Positions 1 through 11,799 of a DNA stretch of 64,000 nt are shown in pieces; within the stretch, counting starts at the first letter, position 1, and every line of letters begins with the position of its first letter. The translations under genes were made by a program, and so were the position numbers. Origin of the DNA: Acestrorhynchus altus (lineage: Eukaryota > Chordata > Actinopteri > Characiformes > Acestrorhynchidae); NCBI GenBank assembly GCA_034509495.1, contig CM067505.1:13580921-13644920 (forward strand), written 5' to 3'. The notes below the pieces were generated by a model, which saw nothing but the letters and a program-made list of their open reading frames with translations, was not told where the DNA came from and did not search any database.

Positions 1-1694
1 GTTCCGTGAATGTCAGTGGTGCTTAATAAATGTGGCAGAAGTAATCACCTCCAGACAAATGGAGCACAGTAATTCTACTGCCACTGTGGGCGTAATGGAT
101 ATGTCCCTGAGTGGTTTGAGGGTGTTAGTGTAGGTGAAATTAGGAAGCTTTGGACAATTTTGGCATGTTGAAGAGAGCAGAGCTGGCAATGCTGTGATCA
201 GAGCATTAAGATTGAGGAATTAATTTGTTTTTGTACACCAGAGTCTTCCACAGCTGTTTAGTCAGTAACTCTGATATTTATAGAAGGGCAGTTGTACAAG
301 ATAACTGATTTGGGGGCATGTTTTTTTAAAGGATAAGAAAGAACAATAAGAAAAAATTGTACAAGTATGAAAAGGAAGTTTTATAGCCTTGTCAGAGAGA
401 AAGGAGTAAGTGAAACAGAGAAGATGTGAACATCTTGAGTACATGAGATAACATTGCTGACTTGTATTGGCAACAGAACAAATCAACAACACCAGACTCC
501 ACAACAGGGCCATGAAGAGCTCAGTGGGAGGAGTTATGACTGAATGATTTAAATAGATTTCCAGACATTAATAAAGATACAAAAGTGAAATGTTTAAACA
601 GAAGACTGTAAAAATTACTTTTCATGATAAATAAATAATTATGCCTCATAGGGATGTTACGGTCCACTAAGGTCCTGTTACAATCTGATGCAACATTCTT
701 CATTGTTGGGTACTGGGGAATACTGATCTGATACTGTAATTGTTAAGCAAAATAAAACCATACAATTTAAAAAACATAATAGCTAATTTAATTTTCTTGG
801 GCAAAAATGGGCAAATGTTTTTAGCATGCTACTATTAAATGAATGTTTAGTGTGTCCTATTACTGTTTATTATCCAGTGTGATATTTCATGCTGCCTTAC
901 AACTGTGATTTGGCTACCAATTACAATAAAATACTGCAAAAAAACAAACACACAAACAAACAAAACACTTTAAAGGATGTGCATAATCAAATCATAACAT
1001 AATGTTTCTTGTTGCATGCAATAATATGAGAAATAATCAATTTATAGTGTTATAGTATTATGTCTATATTTGGCCATATACATTGCTACTCCCTGCATAG
1101 TGCACCATGTGACTCTTAGAACTGAAATTAATGAAAATAATGTACAAGAAAAAAATAAATAATGTAGTCTGTGGATAAAATAAATGTTTTCTATTTTTAC
1201 CTGGTTTTATTGGCATTGCACTTGGGATCCTCACAGTCACATTTTACATGGTCAGGTTTAGAGTAAAAATGGTGGGTTCTTGAATGATAAAGACCATATA
1301 AACCTTACATGTGTACTTTGCATAAGAACTTTGCACTGATACTTAGATTCAGTGATGAATAGATCAGCTCAATTCCATCCTACTACTCATAAAATATATA
1401 AATGTTTCATAATTTGACCATGAATAAGCAAGAAAATCAATGTACTAAGTAATCCCATAGTGGGGCTTAGTGGTTGTGCATTCATTTATATGTATTTATT
1501 ATGTATGTATTTCAATTACATCTGAAATATTTTTCTTTTAGGAACAGTATATTATACAATAAGTTAACTTGAGATTACCTTGACATGGTTTGAGACAATG
1601 ATGTGATTATTTAGGTGTGGTTTTCATACTTTAGATTCACAATTTAGACCTCGTTTAAAAATGAGTATCAACAGTGGAATAAGGTGTTACCAAA
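1..1694. other. AT-rich intergenic stretch, nothing recognised
   Basis: AT-rich unique-looking sequence. Short open frames here have no recognisable protein features and no good splice signals. No RNA gene or transposon family was recognised. Confidence 0.5.
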
Positions 1695-1701
1695 GATAGT
1701 A

Positions 1702-1747
1702 ATGAGTGTGTGTGAGTGTGTGTGTGTGGGGGGGGGGGGGGGGGGGT
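1702..1747. repeat. (GT)n microsatellite followed by a G homopolymer
   Basis: A short GT-rich tract runs into an uninterrupted run of about 19 G. The G run makes a strong G-quadruplex candidate about 310 bp upstream of the kinase start codon, and is also a place where sequencing length may be wrong. Confidence 0.85.
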
Positions 1748-1804
1748 TTGAATGGGAATGCCATTTAGGAGTGTGAGAAAGCAGACAGAGGTACCATGTG
1801 TTCA

Positions 1805-2056
1805 TATAAAAACTCAAGTCGAATGGAAAGCAGAGGAGAGGCAGCAAGGTAAACATGCAGTAAAGAGCCATAGATCGAGTGTCTGCACATGCATAAACAG
1901 ACAGGGGTGACTATAACCCTAAGCCAAATTGCCTGATTTACAACCAGCTAACATACTGCTCTCCTGTAACCTAAGGCTTGACTTCAGAACAGGTGCATGG
2001 ACAGAGTGACCTAGCAAGATAACGGAACATCTCTACAGCTTTCACCTACAGCCAAT
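1805..2056 (+). promoter_or_regulatory. putative core promoter and 5' UTR of the SBK-like kinase gene
   Basis: A TATA-like TATAAAA at 1805-1811 lies about 245 bp upstream of the proposed start codon at 2057. This is position and motif only; no CpG island is visible and the transcription start cannot be read from the sequence. Confidence 0.25.
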
Positions 2057-2062
2057 ATGACA
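2057..2062 (+). CDS. SBK-like kinase, coding exon 1 (two codons)
   Basis: ATG ACA followed directly by a consensus donor GTAAGT at 2063. Phase 0 fits the phase 0 acceptor at 3434/3435, which otherwise has no in-frame start in a good context. The start has an A at -3. A longer unseen first exon is possible. Confidence 0.65.
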
Positions 2063-5000
2063 GTAAGTCTAATTCATGTTAATAGAATGCCTGTTTTACT
2101 GTTTGAAGTGTGTCAGTTTATTGAGTCTTTAACAAATAAAAATACACTTTATGCATCCCAATAGGGGATTTAAACTAAACTAAATGCATAAAGGATTAAT
2201 GTCTCAGATTGAGAACTTTGGATCAATTGTGCCTTTCTTTATTACATCCAACTCGATTAACTTCCCATGGTGTAATTCTAAAATATAACATAAAAAGGGT
2301 TTCAGTGTTAATATTACTGTTAATATTTAATTCTGTTAGTGTTTTGTATGATTTTTATGGTAACAAGAAATATATACTAGTATATAGGTTAGCTTTTTAA
2401 ACCTACATATCAGTCTTTTGAGCTCAGTACAGAATTCTTGTTTCACAATCCTCTAGCCATTACTAAATGTGGCACACCACAAAATAGTTGCTCATGGTTT
2501 GACAAAATAAATTCACTTTCTTTCACAAGCACTGATAGCATTGTGCAATTAAAGGATGTGCAACAGTACAAATAGACCAACTGTGACATAGAACTTCTTT
2601 GACATTTATACAGCCTTTTATTAACATACTGCTCTGTCTTTGCCTCTAAGTCTATTCAAAAATGAACAGCTGTAGTAGAACCATCTTGTACAGCTGAGAT
2701 GTTCAGTTCTCCACAGGCAAATAAATAAACACCAATAATTGTGCTTACATCTGTTCCACATTATGCACTCAAAAAATAACTGCATCATAAAAGTATGCTG
2801 GAATAATGATCATCCAGATATATATATATATATATATATAAAGCTGTACATTTTGTCCTATGTCAATACTCCCAAATGTCCTTTGACAGTCCCAAATATA
2901 GCCAGTCAAAGGACATATGAAGGGTGATGATTGGATGGATTGGATGTCTAATCCTCAAAACTGAGCCCCAAAAGTCTTATGCAACTACCAGTGACCGGTG
3001 TTGTCAACGCCAGTGTGTACTATGAGAAGAACCCAAGGGATATGGGCTTTGCGGGATCACTGTCCCTGCCAGATTTCCTCCTCCTTAACATTGGGACTGC
3101 TTTTAGCATTGCCAGTCCTGTTTCAGCTGTCACTGATCATGGCTGTAAAGCTGACAATACAGCTGTTCTTATAATTCTATGAGGACCCTTTCATATTACA
3201 TGACCTAGTAATACCTGATGAGTTGTATCAGGTGTGTCAAAGAAGGGAAACATTCAACAGTGCAGTATATGAATGACATGGCACTTGGTGGGAATACTTA
3301 CAAAAAACATAAGAATGGAATCCTGTGTGTTAAAATGATGTGTCTCTAAAATCAGGAGGCTTGTGAATGCTATCAAATTACAGAGTCATTAATGTATACC
3401 ACATTCCTTGGCTCCTTGTTTGCATTTCACACAGACTGCCACGCGGCTGTTAGATGAGCTTTGTCATCTAACTGCTCAGTCGCTGACATTGCTTGATCCA
3501 TCCGATCACTTCCAGGTCATCAAACTCCTCGGTGAAGGGTCATATGGCAAGGTCATGCTTGCAGTGCATAAGAAGAGAGGTGAGTGGTGTATGCATTCTG
3601 CTCTCTGTTTTCTTTAGTGTGTTCACGACAGCATGTTCAACACTATGGTAACACTTTATTTGACAGCTACCAACAAAGACAGTTTTAAACAAAGACTGCA
3701 AAGGAAGATCAAATTCCCCTAAAATGTCAAAAATTAAATGGTTAAATATTTACATCTCAAAGACAAGTTCAAGAATCAGCTACTTATCGCAAGTCCACTG
3801 ACTGAATTTTGCACATGATGGCAGACAAGGTAAAATTATTGACCTGATTTTGGCAAAGCCATTTAATAGTCTTCCTTATGAGGAGAAACTTCAAATTAAA
3901 CTGATTAAACAGACACCCAAGAAGTCATTGATCGCTATGTTGATAGTGCAGGTAAAATTCAGGAGAGCTTTATAGGTTTTTTATGTTTATGAGGGGTGAA
4001 ATGCTCAGTCTGTTTTTGAAACATGCAGGGCTATAATTGTAGGGATAGACTTGTGGCACCAACATATGATGGGGCTGCTGTCATGGCTTCAGCTCTGTGG
4101 CAAACAACTATGATGGCATCCTGCAGACATTTTATAACATCACTGCAGATAAGACAATGTGCTAAAGGTTTTGTAATAAAATGGAGGATTTGTATAAAAT
4201 GGAGAGTTTGTTTTCATGTTGTACACATATGAACAATTCTTCTCAGAGACTGATGTGTTCTTTGATATTGTCAAGCAGAGGGCCATGGATGTTCTCTAGA
4301 AAAAAGAATTGAGTCCATCCTTGATAATTTCATGGAGCAGATTCCTCTGGAAATTTTTCACGTCTTAGAATTAGTCAATCCAGGAAACTTTGATGACATG
4401 AGGGACGTGTTTCCAGAGGAGGCATTCCAGAGTGTTAATTCAGGGATGATTCAGAGAAGCCGACAACAAGCTTCCCCTCTTTGAAAGACCAGCAGCTACC
4501 ACTGATAAACAATGAATCATGTTATGAAATATGTTTAAAAATTTATAAAATTTAATATGCCTGCTTTTTTTGGATTAGTATTTAATTATTGACAAGTAAA
4601 TAGTTAAGTAACTGAAGATGACAGAAAATTACTTCATATTGACACAAGAGCATCAGCATTATGCTAGATGGGGAATGTACTGAATTTACTTTTACAAATA
4701 AAAATTTCACTATGAAGTTCCACTCATATACAACAATAGAACTGTACTTGTTACCAAGCTAAGAGATACACTGCTGCCATCTGAAGTAGTAGATGCATGA
4801 AGCCCATGTTAAAATTACTTTATATATTTACATTATGATTATAATATATAATTAAGCTTAATTATTATTATTATTATTATTATTTTATTATTATTATTAT
4901 TTTATTATTATTTTTTTATTATTATTATTAAGCTATATAAGTAAAGCTATAACACAGTAATCTGTATTAATCTATGTCTCAGACTTCCCTTAAATAGAGT

Positions 5001-7864
5001 TTTCTTGTTGTTTTAAGTTACTAAGAGATTTAGTAATGATTTAGCTGTTCTTGTTGTTCTTTGCCTATCTGATTAAGATTAGCAAATGGTGTTTCTCAAA
5101 CTCGGTCATGGCACACCCCTGCCTTTTAGTGGATTCTCTGCTTAACACACTGCAAATCTGGAAGAGCAGGTGTTGAATGAGGGCTTGTTAAATCAGGTGT
5201 GTTATATGTGCTATATATAGAAATATAGAAATAAATAACTCCATTGACAATGACATTTGTTCTTCTCATCTCCCTACCTGTGCAGGTACTCCAATGGCAT
5301 TAAAGTTTTTCCCACGTGAATCAACTTCACTCCTGTCCTTTCTGAGAGAGTACAATCTCTGCCTGGCCTACTGTACCCATCCATCTCTCACATCTGCTCT
5401 GGGCATTGCATTCTCCACCCCTACTCACTTTGTCTTTGCCCAGCAGCCCGGCCTTTATGGAGATCTATATGATATCATTATTCCTGAGGTTTGTAAAATG
5501 CAAATATCATCATTCACTATTAGATAAATTACACTAAAATGTTCTGGAAATGCACTCTTGATAAGCCTCTGGCAGAGGTAGAAAGTGGCAGAAGTTTGAG
5601 CACCCCTGTTCAAAATTACTGTTACTGAGAACAGTTAAGCAAGCAATCTCCAATAGACATAAAGATAAATATCACACATTCCTTTATTTTGTATTTTAAG
5701 GAAAAACTTTTTTTTCATCTTGTATTTTTTCAAAGTAACAAAAATATCTGACGCAAAACATTGGGCACCCTGTATATTTAGTACTAAGTAGTACCCCATT
5801 TGGCAAATATGACATGTTGTAAATGTCTTTCAGGTCTTGTTTTCTTCCATGTTTCATCCATTCTTGGTCTTCCAGACCTTAACTTGACCTCCGTTGTTCC
5901 TGTTAACTTTAGGAGTGGAGTTTAAAAATGATTTTGATTTCATATAATTATGATGTCATAAGCCTCTTATGAGCAAGCCAGTGGGTGACAGTGGCAAAGA
6001 AGAACTCCCTCAGACTAAGAAGAAGAAACTATGGGAGGAACCAAGGCTCAAATGGGAACCCATCCTCCTCTGGTCAACACCAGATAGCACAGACAAAGCA
6101 TGAAAAGAACAAAGATAAAAATAAGGACAATCCTAGATACCTGTTTAATACCTTTTCAAAATTAACCAGCAGCCACTACACAGGCTCAAACATTCCACCA
6201 GACATCTCCTGTAATGACTTTATGACATTCTTTAATGTCAAAATGGAAAAAAATCGACAAACGATTCATAGTCTGGCTCCAACCTCACCTCCTCACACAT
6301 TTGAGAGCAGTACTGGTGTTGATACGGAGTCAAGGTTAGAATACTTTAAGCCTGTCAATGAAAAAGACCTTAGTTTAATTAGCTCCTCAAAATCATCCTC
6401 GTGTTCACTAGATCCAGTACCCACATGATTATTTAAACAGGTCACTCCAACCACTATCCTATCATTACTCAATATAGTGAACTCTTCCCTTAGTCTAGGA
6501 TATATGCCTAAATCTCTTAAATATGCAATTATTAATCCTATATTGAAAAAGCCAAATCTTGACCCTCACAAACTTACTAACTACAGACCGATAGCAAACC
6601 TCCCGTTCTTAGAAAGATCTTAGAAATAGTAGTATCCGACCAACTGTGCACCTACCTCCACCATAACATCTTAAACGAGGCTCTCCTATCTGGATTTAGA
6701 CCTAACCACAGCACCGAAACAGCCCTGGTTAAAGTTACAAATGACCTCCTACTCTCCCGTGATAGAAACCATAATGCTATTCTAGTATTATTGGGTCTTA
6801 GTGCCGCATTCGATACCATTGATCATTCCATTCTGCTTCATAGACTTGAGAATAATTTAGGAATTAAAGGATCAGTCCTAAAGTGGTTTCAATCATACCT
6901 GACTGACCGCCTCCAGTGTGTAAGCATAAATAATACTCATTCCTATCTGTCTGTTCTAGGTCCACTACTGTTCTCCCTTTACTTATTACCGCTGGGTGAT
7001 GTCATCCGAAAGCATGACATTGACTTACACTGCTATGCGGATGACACCCAACTCTATATATCACGCAAGCACATTAGTCCTGTTCTTTCATCCCTCCATT
7101 GGCTTCCCATTAAATTCAGAATTGACTGCAAAATACTGCTACTAACATACAAGTCACTAAATGGCTTAGCTCCCCAGTACCTAAAAGACCTCTTAATACC
7201 CTACAACCCATCACGCAGACTGTGTTCTCAGGACGCAGGCCTATTGACCATCCCTAGAATCAAAAAGAACACTGTTGGGGGATGAGCCTTCTCTTACAAA
7301 ACCCCCCAGCTCTGGAACAGCCTTCCTCCTACTGTTCGGGACTCACTCTCCATCTTTAAATCACGCCTGAAAACCTTTCTCTTTACGCAGGCTTTTCATT
7401 AAAACCTCCAAGGGGCCACTAATCTTTCTCCCTCTCTTCCCCCCATGTCCTGAGCTTCCCCCGGACACCTGGCGGATACCGGTCCATTCATCCACTTCCT
7501 AGTACCAACTGCCAGACTTGACTATGCCACCTGCATGGACTTCATTATTCATTATTCATTCATACCTGTATCATTACTACAAGCTAAACTATATTTATCT
7601 TGCCTCCCTCTATTTTATTTCATTTAATTTCTTTTCTACTTCTCCATACCAATGTATTGTGCCATTGTTTATGCTCTCCGGTGTCGCCCAGAGGAGGATG
7701 GGTTCCTCTCTTGAGCCTTGGTTCCTCTCAAGGTTCTTCCTCCAAAACTGAGTGAGTTTATCCTTGTCACTGTTTGCCCACTGCTCATTTGAGGCTTGGA
7801 CCCGGATCTTTGTAAAGCTGCTTTGTGACAACTTCTTGTTGTAAAAAGTGCTATACATATAAAA

Positions 7865-7898
<34 letters not shown>

Positions 7899-8020
7899 CA
7901 AGAGAACAGGATAAAAGTGATAAAAACAAAATAAAAAAGAACTATAGCTGAAGTGTGAGCAGTGTTTGGATGATTATGAGTACCAGTACCAGCTCAGGAC
8001 ATGGGAGGGAGGGAGGGAGG

Positions 8021-8081
<61 letters not shown>

Positions 8082-9093
8082 TGCAAAGGAGGTGGTTTAG
8101 TAAAAACTGCAGTAATGAACAGAAACCTGTACTAGGTGTAGCACAGAGCAACAGTAGAAAAACAGCCTGTAATTAAGGGGTTTACCAAAAGCCTGCATGA
8201 AGTGAAATGTTTTCATATGTGATTTGAAGGCAGAGATTGAGTCCTGAAAAGTAATATGAAAGGTAACAGAGTTGGGGAGCTTAGAAGAATGCCCATCCCT
8301 CTGAAGTGTATTTTTCTAATTAGGAATTAGTAAGGAAGTGAACAAAGTGTACCTGATGGGTTGTATGGTTTAAGGAGGGGCTAAACCATGTACGAGTCAC
8401 ATGTACGTATGTTAGAGGAAGTATTTTATAGTCAATATGGAACAGGTAGCCAATGAAGGCATCAGAGGACAGGACCAATGTTTTCAAATTTCAAATGCAT
8501 ACATGAAGCTTGCCTAATTCCTGTATAGAATTATTGTCAGTTGAGGCAAAATTGAGCAGATAAACACAAACCTATTGGCACCATGGCTAAAGCCAAGTAT
8601 GATATAGAGCTCCCAGCATTGAGCTGTGGAGCAGTGGAACTATATTCTCTGGAATGATGGAGCTTCACCCAATATTTTTGACATGAGTTGAGGAGCTTTA
8701 TAGCTCTTGAGATGGTTATAATCTAACATCCTGACCTCACTAATGGTCTTGTCACTGAAGGCAAACAAATCCTCATAGCAATGCTTCTAAATCTAGTAGA
8801 AGGCTGGACAGTAGAGACTTTTTTTTACCCTTGATTTTGGAAGAAACAACGAATGAGATTGTCTTCCAATACTTTTGTCCACAAGTTTTGGTACACAATG
8901 GCCATACCTTTGGTACATAATGGCCGAATTCTAAAAGATGACATATATTTTCAACCCAATTCCTATCTGCTACATTCAGATACAGTGATGAAAATAGTTT
9001 TCCAGAGCGTCAAATTTATTGTAATTGATGATGGGTGAAGTTATTGCAGGCATTGTTTGTTTTGCAGGGACCTCTCCACCATTAACATTTAAA

Positions 9094-9150
<57 letters not shown>

Positions 9151-9856
9151 GCTAAAAAGTAAGACTTATGTCCCCCCTTTTCTTTAGGTGGGCCTGAAGG
9201 AGATCTGTGCTCAAAGAGTGGCCTCTCAGATAAGCGGAGCTCTTTCTCACCTCCACTCTCTTGGCTTCGTCCACCGTGATGTTAAGCCAGAAAACATTTT
9301 CCTGTGTGACCGCGACTGTCATTGGGTGAAGCTTGGTGATTTTGGCATGGTGAAGGCATTGGGCTCCAGGGTACCCTGCGTATGGTACAGTTCCCCTTAC
9401 TGCACCCCTGAGGCAGCCATAGTGAGAGAGATGGAAGCAAGTGATTTGAGACCTTTCTCTGTGGATGAGAATGACAATGAGAGAAAAGACAAAACCCAGA
9501 AGACACCAAAAAAATATACATCAGTAGAGGCTAGCACAGACAGTTGGGCACTGGGAATTCTGATCTATTCTATGTTAATGGGAACACTACCCTGGTCAGA
9601 GAGCATTCTAGACAATGTAGCATATAAGAAATATATAAGGTGGATTGAAATGGAGAAAATGCTAACTGAGAACTGCAGGGCCAATGGTCAATTTGATTTC
9701 CACCACATAGCCCCACAATTCAGAAGCTTCACACCACTGGCATGCACTTTGTTTCATGCATTACTACATCCAAATCCCAAACTTCGTGCAAAAACAGAGG
9801 AGGTAGCAGCATATCTGGGAGGAGCCTGGCTACAGAGTGGAAATATTAGTGAGTGA
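2057..9856 (+). CDS. SBK-family (SH3-binding-domain kinase, SBK2/SBK3-like) serine/threonine protein kinase, four exons
   Basis: Exons 2057-2062, 3435-3579, 5286-5488 and 9188-9856 join in consistent phases (0, 1, 0) to 340 aa, close to human SBK2 (348 aa). The product is a cytosolic-type protein kinase with no signal peptide or membrane segment. Visible motifs: glycine loop GEGSYGKV (35-42), ALK lysine 57, helix-C glutamate near 72, HRDVKPEN with catalytic Asp149, DFG with Asp169, and a degenerate PE motif in place of APE. The GTP-x-ALK junction and the GD-L region before the hinge are typical of the SBK family. An acidic/basic insert (about 205-230, near NDNERKDKTQKTPKK) lengthens the loop after the activation segment. 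All key catalytic residues are present, so an active kinase is likely. Substrate is unknown. SBK2 versus SBK3 orthology cannot be settled by eye. Confidence 0.9.
2818..2842. repeat. (TA)n microsatellite
   Basis: About 12 TA units inside intron 1 of the kinase gene. Confidence 0.9.
3435..3579 (+). CDS. SBK-like kinase, coding exon 2 (N-lobe, glycine-rich loop)
   Basis: Acceptor ...CACACAG ends at 3434 and donor GTGAGT begins at 3580. Encodes residues 3-50, including the SBK-type helix before the kinase domain and the ATP-binding loop GEGSYGKV. Ends in phase 1, which the next exon completes as a Gly codon. Confidence 0.9.
3640..4530 (+). pseudogene. decayed hAT/ZMYM-like transposase remnant in kinase intron 2
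   Basis: Translated pieces in shifting frames resemble hAT-type transposase-derived proteins (ZMYM6/52-kDa-repressor-like): a PFNSLPYEEKLQIK segment near 3860-3905, a YDGAAVMASAL segment near 4060-4100 (family pattern: a conserved D-G-A stretch near a catalytic Asp) and ILDNFMEQIPLE near 4320-4360. Stops and frameshifts are frequent, so no product is expected. Family assignment rests on remembered motif patterns. Confidence 0.5.
4860..4931. repeat. (ATT)n microsatellite, interrupted
   Basis: About 20 ATT units with several extra T interruptions, in intron 2 of the kinase gene. Confidence 0.9.
5286..5488 (+). CDS. SBK-like kinase, coding exon 3 (N-lobe to hinge)
   Basis: Acceptor CTGTGCAG ends at 5285; donor GTTTGT begins at 5489 and is weaker than consensus. 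Encodes residues 51-118 including the VAIK-type lysine (ALK, Lys57) and the helix-C region FLREY. Reading frame continues without gap into exon 4 (phase 0). Confidence 0.9.
5575..5935. mobile_element. Tc1/mariner-type DNA transposon remnant
   Basis: Begins with a GCAGAAGTTTGAGCACCCC-type terminal stretch and contains a block (about 5868-5915) that recurs near 37375-37415, so it is a dispersed repeat. No transposase frame survives. Superfamily is inferred from the ends only. Confidence 0.4.
5978..6095 (-). repeat. inverted fragment of an L2-like LINE 3' UTR
   Basis: The reverse complement of this segment aligns over about 100 bp with the 3' UTR of the adjoining LINE at about 7672-7770 (shared core GGAACCAAGGCTCAA and GGAACCCATCCTCCTCTG on this strand). 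It lies immediately before the sense LINE coding remnant, giving a 1.6-kb spaced inverted repeat. Confidence 0.75.
6100..7897 (+). mobile_element. L2-like non-LTR retrotransposon (LINE), internally deleted
   Basis: Sense reverse transcriptase remnants: the NYRPIANLPF block (about 6578-6610), GFRPNHSTETALVKV (6690-6740), LSAAFDTIDHSILL (6797-6838), the P-G block and the YADDTQLYIS box (about 7033-7065). The frame then jumps to the C-terminal motif SSLHWLPIKFRIDCK (7090-7134), so some 200 or more codons between them are missing. Frameshifts occur near 6428 and 6610. The 3' end has the usual L2 tail: a structured 3' UTR and a (TTGA)n tail at 7866-7897. Not functional. Confidence 0.85.
7866..7897 (+). 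repeat. (TTGA)n tail of the LINE
   Basis: About eight TTGA units directly after the LINE 3' UTR; this is the 3' tandem tail at which L2-type elements end. Confidence 0.85.
8003..8079. repeat. (GGGA)n-(GA)n compound microsatellite
   Basis: Roughly five GGGA units followed by about 27 GA units. Purine-only strand of about 75 bp, a candidate for triplex formation. Confidence 0.95.
8080..9095. other. kinase intron 3, distal part, nothing certain
   Basis: No exon-like frame. A stretch at about 8270-8480 (ending near TAGCCAATGAAGG) resembles the repeat at 49709-50190 in general layout, and may be an old copy of a non-autonomous repeat. Confidence 0.3.
9098..9146. repeat. (TC)n microsatellite next to a splice acceptor
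   Basis: About 24 TC units ending some 40 bp before the acceptor of kinase exon 4. The pyrimidine tract is on the sense strand and could act as an extended polypyrimidine tract. Confidence 0.95.
9188..9856 (+). CDS. SBK-like kinase, coding exon 4 (C-lobe, stop)
   Basis: Acceptor TTTCTTTAG ends at 9187. Encodes residues 119-340: catalytic loop HRDVKPEN, DFG, the PE motif, the DSWALG Asp of helix F, and the final helices; stop TGA at 9854-9856. The large single C-lobe exon matches the usual structure of SBK genes. Confidence 0.95.
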   Translation: MGLKEICAQRVASQISGALSHLHSLGFVHRDVKPENIFLCDRDCHWVKLGDFGMVKALGSRVPCVWYSSPYCTPEAAIVREMEASDLRPFSVDENDNERKDKTQKTPKKYTSVEASTDSWALGILIYSMLMGTLPWSESILDNVAYKKYIRWIEMEKMLTENCRANGQFDFHHIAPQFRSFTPLACTLFHALLHPNPKLRAKTEEVAAYLGGAWLQSGNISE

Positions 9857-11628
9857 AGAGGAAGAATGAGATGACCTTTCTTTATTGTTGTCTTTTTCTG
9901 TACCTAAAAGATTTTATATATCTGAAAATTAACACTATAGTTCTGTTTACATCTCTGCGTACATATGTTAAAAGAATGATTCAATTCTGTTACTTTAAGG
10001 TTTTCCTGCACACACAATAATAATCAGCACAAATTATCAGCACAGCAATCAGCACAGCAATCAGCACAGAAAACATGGTCATGCCCAATGCCAAGCATTG
10101 GCTAGAGGGTAGAACTCTCTGCAGTGGTGAAGGTCTATCAACACTTTTTGGTTGAGTTACCAAGCACCTTAAATCTTTGGTGTAAACTGATGAAAGTGCC
10201 ACTGTGCTGACTGACTACAATGTCTTTGGCTAGGTAATTGCACCAAGAAGATTCTGAGAGGACACACAAAAGAGAGAAACACTGTTTGATCAGGATCAAT
10301 AATATTTACAAAACATAATTGTAACAATGTTCTTGTTACAGTGCTAAAAACAAACCTATGCCATGTGATGCATACCAATGCTACATGGCACCTGTTAGCT
10401 GTTGCAGTTGTGTAAACCAATCAAACAGAGCAATCATTGTAGGACCAGTGTGGTGTAGATACAACAAACACAACATATATTGGGTTTATGAATTTCAGGA
10501 TCTTGTGGTACACTAAGAGTTATTTAATTTTATATTAGTTTTACCCACATTTTATTTACATATTATCTATACTTCAAGCTACTTATAATCAAACTACTAA
10601 GAAACTGTTAAGTCCCAGGGTAAAAACTATACAGTAAATACTTCCTGGTGTAACTCAATAGAACATCTAATACATTGGTTTATTAGACCACCAACCACTT
10701 ACCACTTGCTTACATTTCTATATTCTACCTCAACATTTCAGAGAAACAGCATTTGGCCTCCACACATCATATATGTTGTCTCTTTTACCAGTTGTGTGGA
10801 GCTTGCACACTTTTGAAATCCTTAACTCTAGGTTAACTATTTAGCTATTAATTCCAATGCAGAAACTATTGAGATAACCAGTTGATAAACTGATGTTTAT
10901 AATAATACTATAGTTTTGATACTGTAGTGTGGGCATTGATATAGGCTGTAATGAGTAAAGCAAGTGTAATTAATAGTTTAAAAATGCTGAAGCTTTTATA
11001 GATTTCAATCCTTAATAATTTAGTACACAAAGCATGTTTATTAAGGTCATGTGGCATACCACCTTGGGACACTTAGTATATGTACTACAGTTTGAGAACC
11101 ACTCATCTAACACATTAGAAGTAGAAAAGTTTTTGAGGTTTGAAGTTTAAATTAGGTTTCATACATTCTCTTAAGTTAAACATAATTCAGTTATTTATCA
11201 GCTATTTATATGAATGATAGTTTAATACAAAGCATTTGTATTTGGACCTCAAAATAGAGGATGAATAGCAGTGATGAATAGCAGGTCTGAATATGATGCA
11301 TTCAAATCAATTGAATCATCAAATTCAAGTCTCTTTGCTCTATACCTATATTTAAACTAAATATATTTTTTGCTTTCTGAAAATCTAGAATTGGGCACAG
11401 CTTGATCTTTCCTATGATTATAAATGTCAATGAGGTAAAAAAACAGCAACAACAAAAAAAACACACCTCTCTAATTTCACTGACATGCAGGCACACACTT
11501 ATACATGATGTCCGTGTACCAGAGGGCTGTCCCAGAGTTAAAAATAAACTAGCTCACCATTTATTATACAGTACCTCCCATCATCGCCCTCGGCCTACAC
11601 ACTTTCTCTCTCACACATGCACCCATCC
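9857..11628. other. intergenic, 3' UTR of the kinase gene and unassigned sequence
   Basis: AT-rich sequence after the kinase stop codon. No canonical AATAAA was noted close to the stop. A short GCACAGCAATCA tandem lies at about 10026-10070. No gene recognised. Confidence 0.4.
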
Positions 11629-11646
11629 ACACACCCACACCCATCC

Positions 11647-11796
<150 letters not shown>

Positions 11797-11799
11797 TCA

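Noticed and set aside
2979..3182. 67-codon open frame with normal-looking composition upstream of kinase exon 2
   Set aside because: No recognisable domain, no fitting splice phase to the kinase exons, and no need for it in a full-length kinase.
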